Shown in pieces: positions 8,331-10,090 of a stretch of 10,090 nucleotides of DNA; the first letter of the stretch is position 1; every line of letters starts with the position of its first letter. Below the pieces are notes generated by a model. It saw nothing but the letters and a program-made list of their open reading frames with translations, was not told where the DNA came from and made no database searches. The stretch comes from Basidiobolus heterosporus B8920 (taxonomy: Eukaryota; Basidiobolomycota; Basidiobolomycetes; Basidiobolales; Basidiobolaceae): positions 1 through 10,090 of the forward strand of contig JNET01031962.1 of the NCBI GenBank assembly GCA_000697455.1. Reading direction: 5' to 3'. A program made the position numbers and the translations under genes.

Positions 8331-9037
8331 TATACTTGGATTCTACTTGTAGCGTATTTATGGCGCATATCAGCCCATTCCCAGTAACATAGAGGATCAT
8401 CTGAATTTCTGAATTTACATGTAAAATGGATAAAGCATAAATAAAAACCATCGTTGATATGATATCACGCATTGGTCTAGATTGGATTGCTTCACCACGC
8501 CATTCGCCTACATAAAGTGTTGATACTTACGGATCAAGTCGCTTGTACAATGCATAAATACGTACTGAATTTAAATGCTACGAATAATAACATACTTTCC
8601 TGCTTTACTTAAAATCGTATGTCTGGGAGGGAAACAGCTGTAAAATAGCTGTACGTTGAAGAACAAAATGTAAATAATAAATCTGGCCTTCCTTTATACG
8701 ATATATTGCTTTCCAGCGTAAGCCCATCAAATTGCGCTGTAGACAGAGGTAATCTATACAAAAACCTAAGATATTCTCGACGGAATCTTTCTAGTAAAGT
8801 GCGTACAATTTGAATCGTGAAATACGAAAGATGAAATACGAATAAGGTGGGAAGGTACGTCGGAAAGGTGAAGATAACAGTTTCATTTGGCAGTTTACGT
8901 ACTATCATCTATAAAAGACAGTACTGATCTGCAATAATTTATCCGAGAAAAGAAGGATTGTGATAAAAGAATGGTTTACGCAACACAGCAATGCCTATTT
9001 AGTATGCTTGAATGTAATCTAAATCTAAATCATGCAT

Positions 9038-9045
9038 AACCCTAA
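9038..9045 (+). promoter_or_regulatory. AACCCTAA octamer, long intergenic region
   Basis: It is an exact copy of the octamer also found at 1607-1614 (minus strand) and 9314-9321, about 750 bp upstream of the last gene. The function is unknown. Confidence 0.2.
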
Positions 9046-9181
9046 TACACTCGACCATTTGTACCCTAGTGGAGATGAGTCATAGTTCTTTGGAATGGTA
9101 TAATGCGATAGGTATTCAAGGAATGTTGGGGGAGTATTTAGCAAAAACTCGTTCACCAATCATCGAGTCAGTTGTAGAACC

Positions 9182-9205
9182 ACCTATTAAACTACCTATT
9201 AAACC
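9182..9205 (+). repeat. 12-bp tandem pair
   Basis: ACCTATTAAAC occurs at 9182-9192 and 9194-9204, a 12-bp period with two copies (ACCTATTAAACT then ACCTATTAAACC). It is a small slippage-type duplication in intergenic DNA. Confidence 0.65.
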
Positions 9206-9313
9206 ACACGCAGCGAGAACGCCATTGGTAAGCCATTAATAGATTACTCGACGTGTGGTGAAGCTTGAAACTGTGCGAGCTTTAGTGTAGATTCGGGTTA
9301 GAGGGCATTTAGG

Positions 9314-9321
9314 AACCCTAA
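9314..9321 (+). promoter_or_regulatory. AACCCTAA octamer, upstream of the last gene
   Basis: It is an exact copy of the octamer, about 470 bp upstream of the start codon of the last gene. See the copies at 1607-1614 and 9038-9045. Confidence 0.25.
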
Positions 9322-9621
9322 ACGAGGTTAACTTGGAATCTATTATTTAGGAGATGCTGTGGGGATGCCTGTCCCAAAGATATCTGACCCAAAATCATTC
9401 GAGCTACGGCTCTGAAAGTGTTCCAAATCGTACACCACAGTGAATATTGAATATATGGAATTTCCACCACCTTGCCACTTGTTGGGGGTGGTAGGGAGAA
9501 TAGAATCAATGAAGTTTCAAGTCCAATCGGGTCACTTGAGGGTGGAATCTGTTTCGGATTTGATTTATTATGATGGTTTAATAGAAATTGACATAATTTC
9601 CCACAAACAAAAATTGTACCG

Positions 9622-9629
9622 TATATAAA
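9622..9629 (+). promoter_or_regulatory. TATA-box-like element of the last gene
   Basis: TATATAAA lies about 165 bp upstream of the ATG at 9794, with a CCAAT word about 100 bp further upstream (9523-9527). The spacing is compatible with a core promoter and a 5' UTR of roughly 100 bp. The transcription start cannot be seen. Confidence 0.4.
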
Positions 9630-9793
9630 CCGAAGGTGCATCTATGGGCATGTCACTTGCACTCCGATTTATATTGTCAACATTGAATTATCTGGAATAG
9701 TACTTTTGTTTTCTAGATTTTTGTCTTCCACATAGCCTTTTATTCACAATCAGACCATATTGCGCTCTAGACCTTTATCGCCCATATTCCATT

Positions 9794-10090
9794 ATGTCGA
9801 TATCTATCAGACCACAACAAATTTTGTACCGTTTCCTTCGTCCTGGTTTCTCTAAACAAGTCCGCTATGCCAGTGTTCTCAGCACGTCCAGTGTACCTCG
9901 TACAGTTGACACAACTCAGTTGACTAACGATACTCTTCCGCCACAATTACGTTCTTTAGCTAAACCACAACCACCACATAAGTTGGTTCAGCCACAACCC
10001 ACTAAACTACAGAGGCCAGCCATTACCAAAGCGCAAAACGTAACCAAGGCGAAGAATGCCCTTAGTCAAATCGAGGAGGTACTCTTCATG
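9794..10090 (+). CDS. Unidentified protein with a mitochondrial presequence, 5' part
   Basis: The frame is open from ATG at 9794 to the end of the window (99 codons) without a stop. The first about 27 residues (MSISIRPQQILYRFLRPGFS then KQVRYAS) contain five Arg and one Lys with no acids, which is typical of a mitochondrial targeting sequence with a cleavage near RYAS. A Pro/Gln-rich linker follows (KPQPPHKLVQPQPTKLQRPA, residues 57-76), then a basic stretch (TKAQNVTKAKNALSQIEE). No catalytic motif is visible, so I assign no function. GT at 10079-10080 after GAG is in phase 0 and could be a splice donor, ending exon 1 at 10078. The upstream TATA-like and CCAAT words and the presequence make a real gene likely. 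Confidence 0.75.
   Translation, partial: MSISIRPQQILYRFLRPGFSKQVRYASVLSTSSVPRTVDTTQLTNDTLPPQLRSLAKPQPPHKLVQPQPTKLQRPAITKAQNVTKAKNALSQIEEVLFM

Larger units (their letters stand above)
8331..9793. other. Long intergenic stretch without a recognised gene
   Basis: About 1.46 kb lies between the TPS-TPP upstream cluster and the next gene. I read both strands for spliced protein motifs, tRNA A and B boxes and repeats, and found none that I can support. Minus-strand open frames at 8609-8908 and 9318-9641 show no family motif and look random. The stretch contains two AACCCTAA octamers, a 12-bp tandem pair, CCAAT words at 9156-9160 and 9523-9527, and a TATA-like element at 9622-9629. Its right end is the likely promoter of the last gene. 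Confidence 0.5.

Noticed and set aside
8609-8908. 99-codon minus-strand open frame in the long gap
   Set aside because: It has no recognisable family motif and no clear promoter, and its composition looks like translated AT-rich non-coding DNA.
9464-9493. Small G/C-rich inverted repeat (ACCACC at 9466-9471, GGTGGT at 9487-9492)
   Set aside because: A six-base stem with a 15-base loop is weak, is not followed by a T-tract, and is expected by chance at this scale.
9318-9641. 107-codon minus-strand open frame
   Set aside because: It has no family motif and overlaps the likely promoter of the plus-strand gene, including its TATA-like element.
1-10090. Search for tRNA genes, rRNA, transposons, virus-like elements and CRISPR arrays
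   Set aside because: No B-box context (GGTTCGANNCC type) outside coding sequence, no transposase or reverse-transcriptase motifs, no long terminal repeats and no regular spaced repeats were seen on either strand.

Overview
This is nuclear DNA from a fungus, most likely an early-diverging filamentous lineage of the Mucoromycota type. That placement is an inference from three things: genes dense with tiny GT-AG introns (20 reconstructed here, each 50-76 bp), yeast-like mitochondrial housekeeping proteins, and a trehalose-6-phosphate synthase fused to an intact-looking phosphatase. The window is moderately AT-rich. I see no transposon, virus-like element, CRISPR array, rRNA or tRNA.

Layout: (1) 1-1508, minus strand: the 5' part of a CCA-adding tRNA nucleotidyltransferase gene (CCA1 type, seven exons visible, 3' end outside the window). 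(2) 1509-1750: a short intergenic region shared by two divergent genes. (3) 1751-3998, plus strand: mitochondrial GatB/Pet112, subunit B of the glutamyl-tRNA(Gln) amidotransferase, in 12 exons coding for 512 residues. (4) 3999-4587: intergenic, with one weak 82-codon ORF. (5) 4588-5043, plus strand: intronless glycine-cleavage H protein, 151 residues. (6) 5044-5331: short convergent 3' region. (7) 5332-7849, minus strand: a four-exon TPS-TPP fusion of 770 residues. (8) 7850-9793: a long non-coding stretch; its TPS-proximal end has a cluster of CRE-like sites. (9) 9794-10090, plus strand: the start of an unidentified gene with a mitochondrial targeting sequence, running off the window.

Four of the five genes encode proteins predicted to act in mitochondria. 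CCA1 and GatB both serve tRNA function there: one matures tRNA 3' ends, the other makes Gln-tRNA(Gln) by transamidation. GatB and H protein both belong to core mitochondrial metabolism. The TPS-TPP fusion is a cytosolic carbon-storage and stress enzyme. All exon joins were derived by reading frames against remembered family motifs and splice-site rules, so they are predictions. Every join keeps the frame and restores the conserved family sequence.

I did not find a new multi-gene system. The observations most worth a second look are the apparently bifunctional TPS-TPP fusion, the CRE-like cluster in its upstream region, an internal in-frame Met that could give CCA1 a second product, and an AACCCTAA octamer repeated in intergenic DNA.
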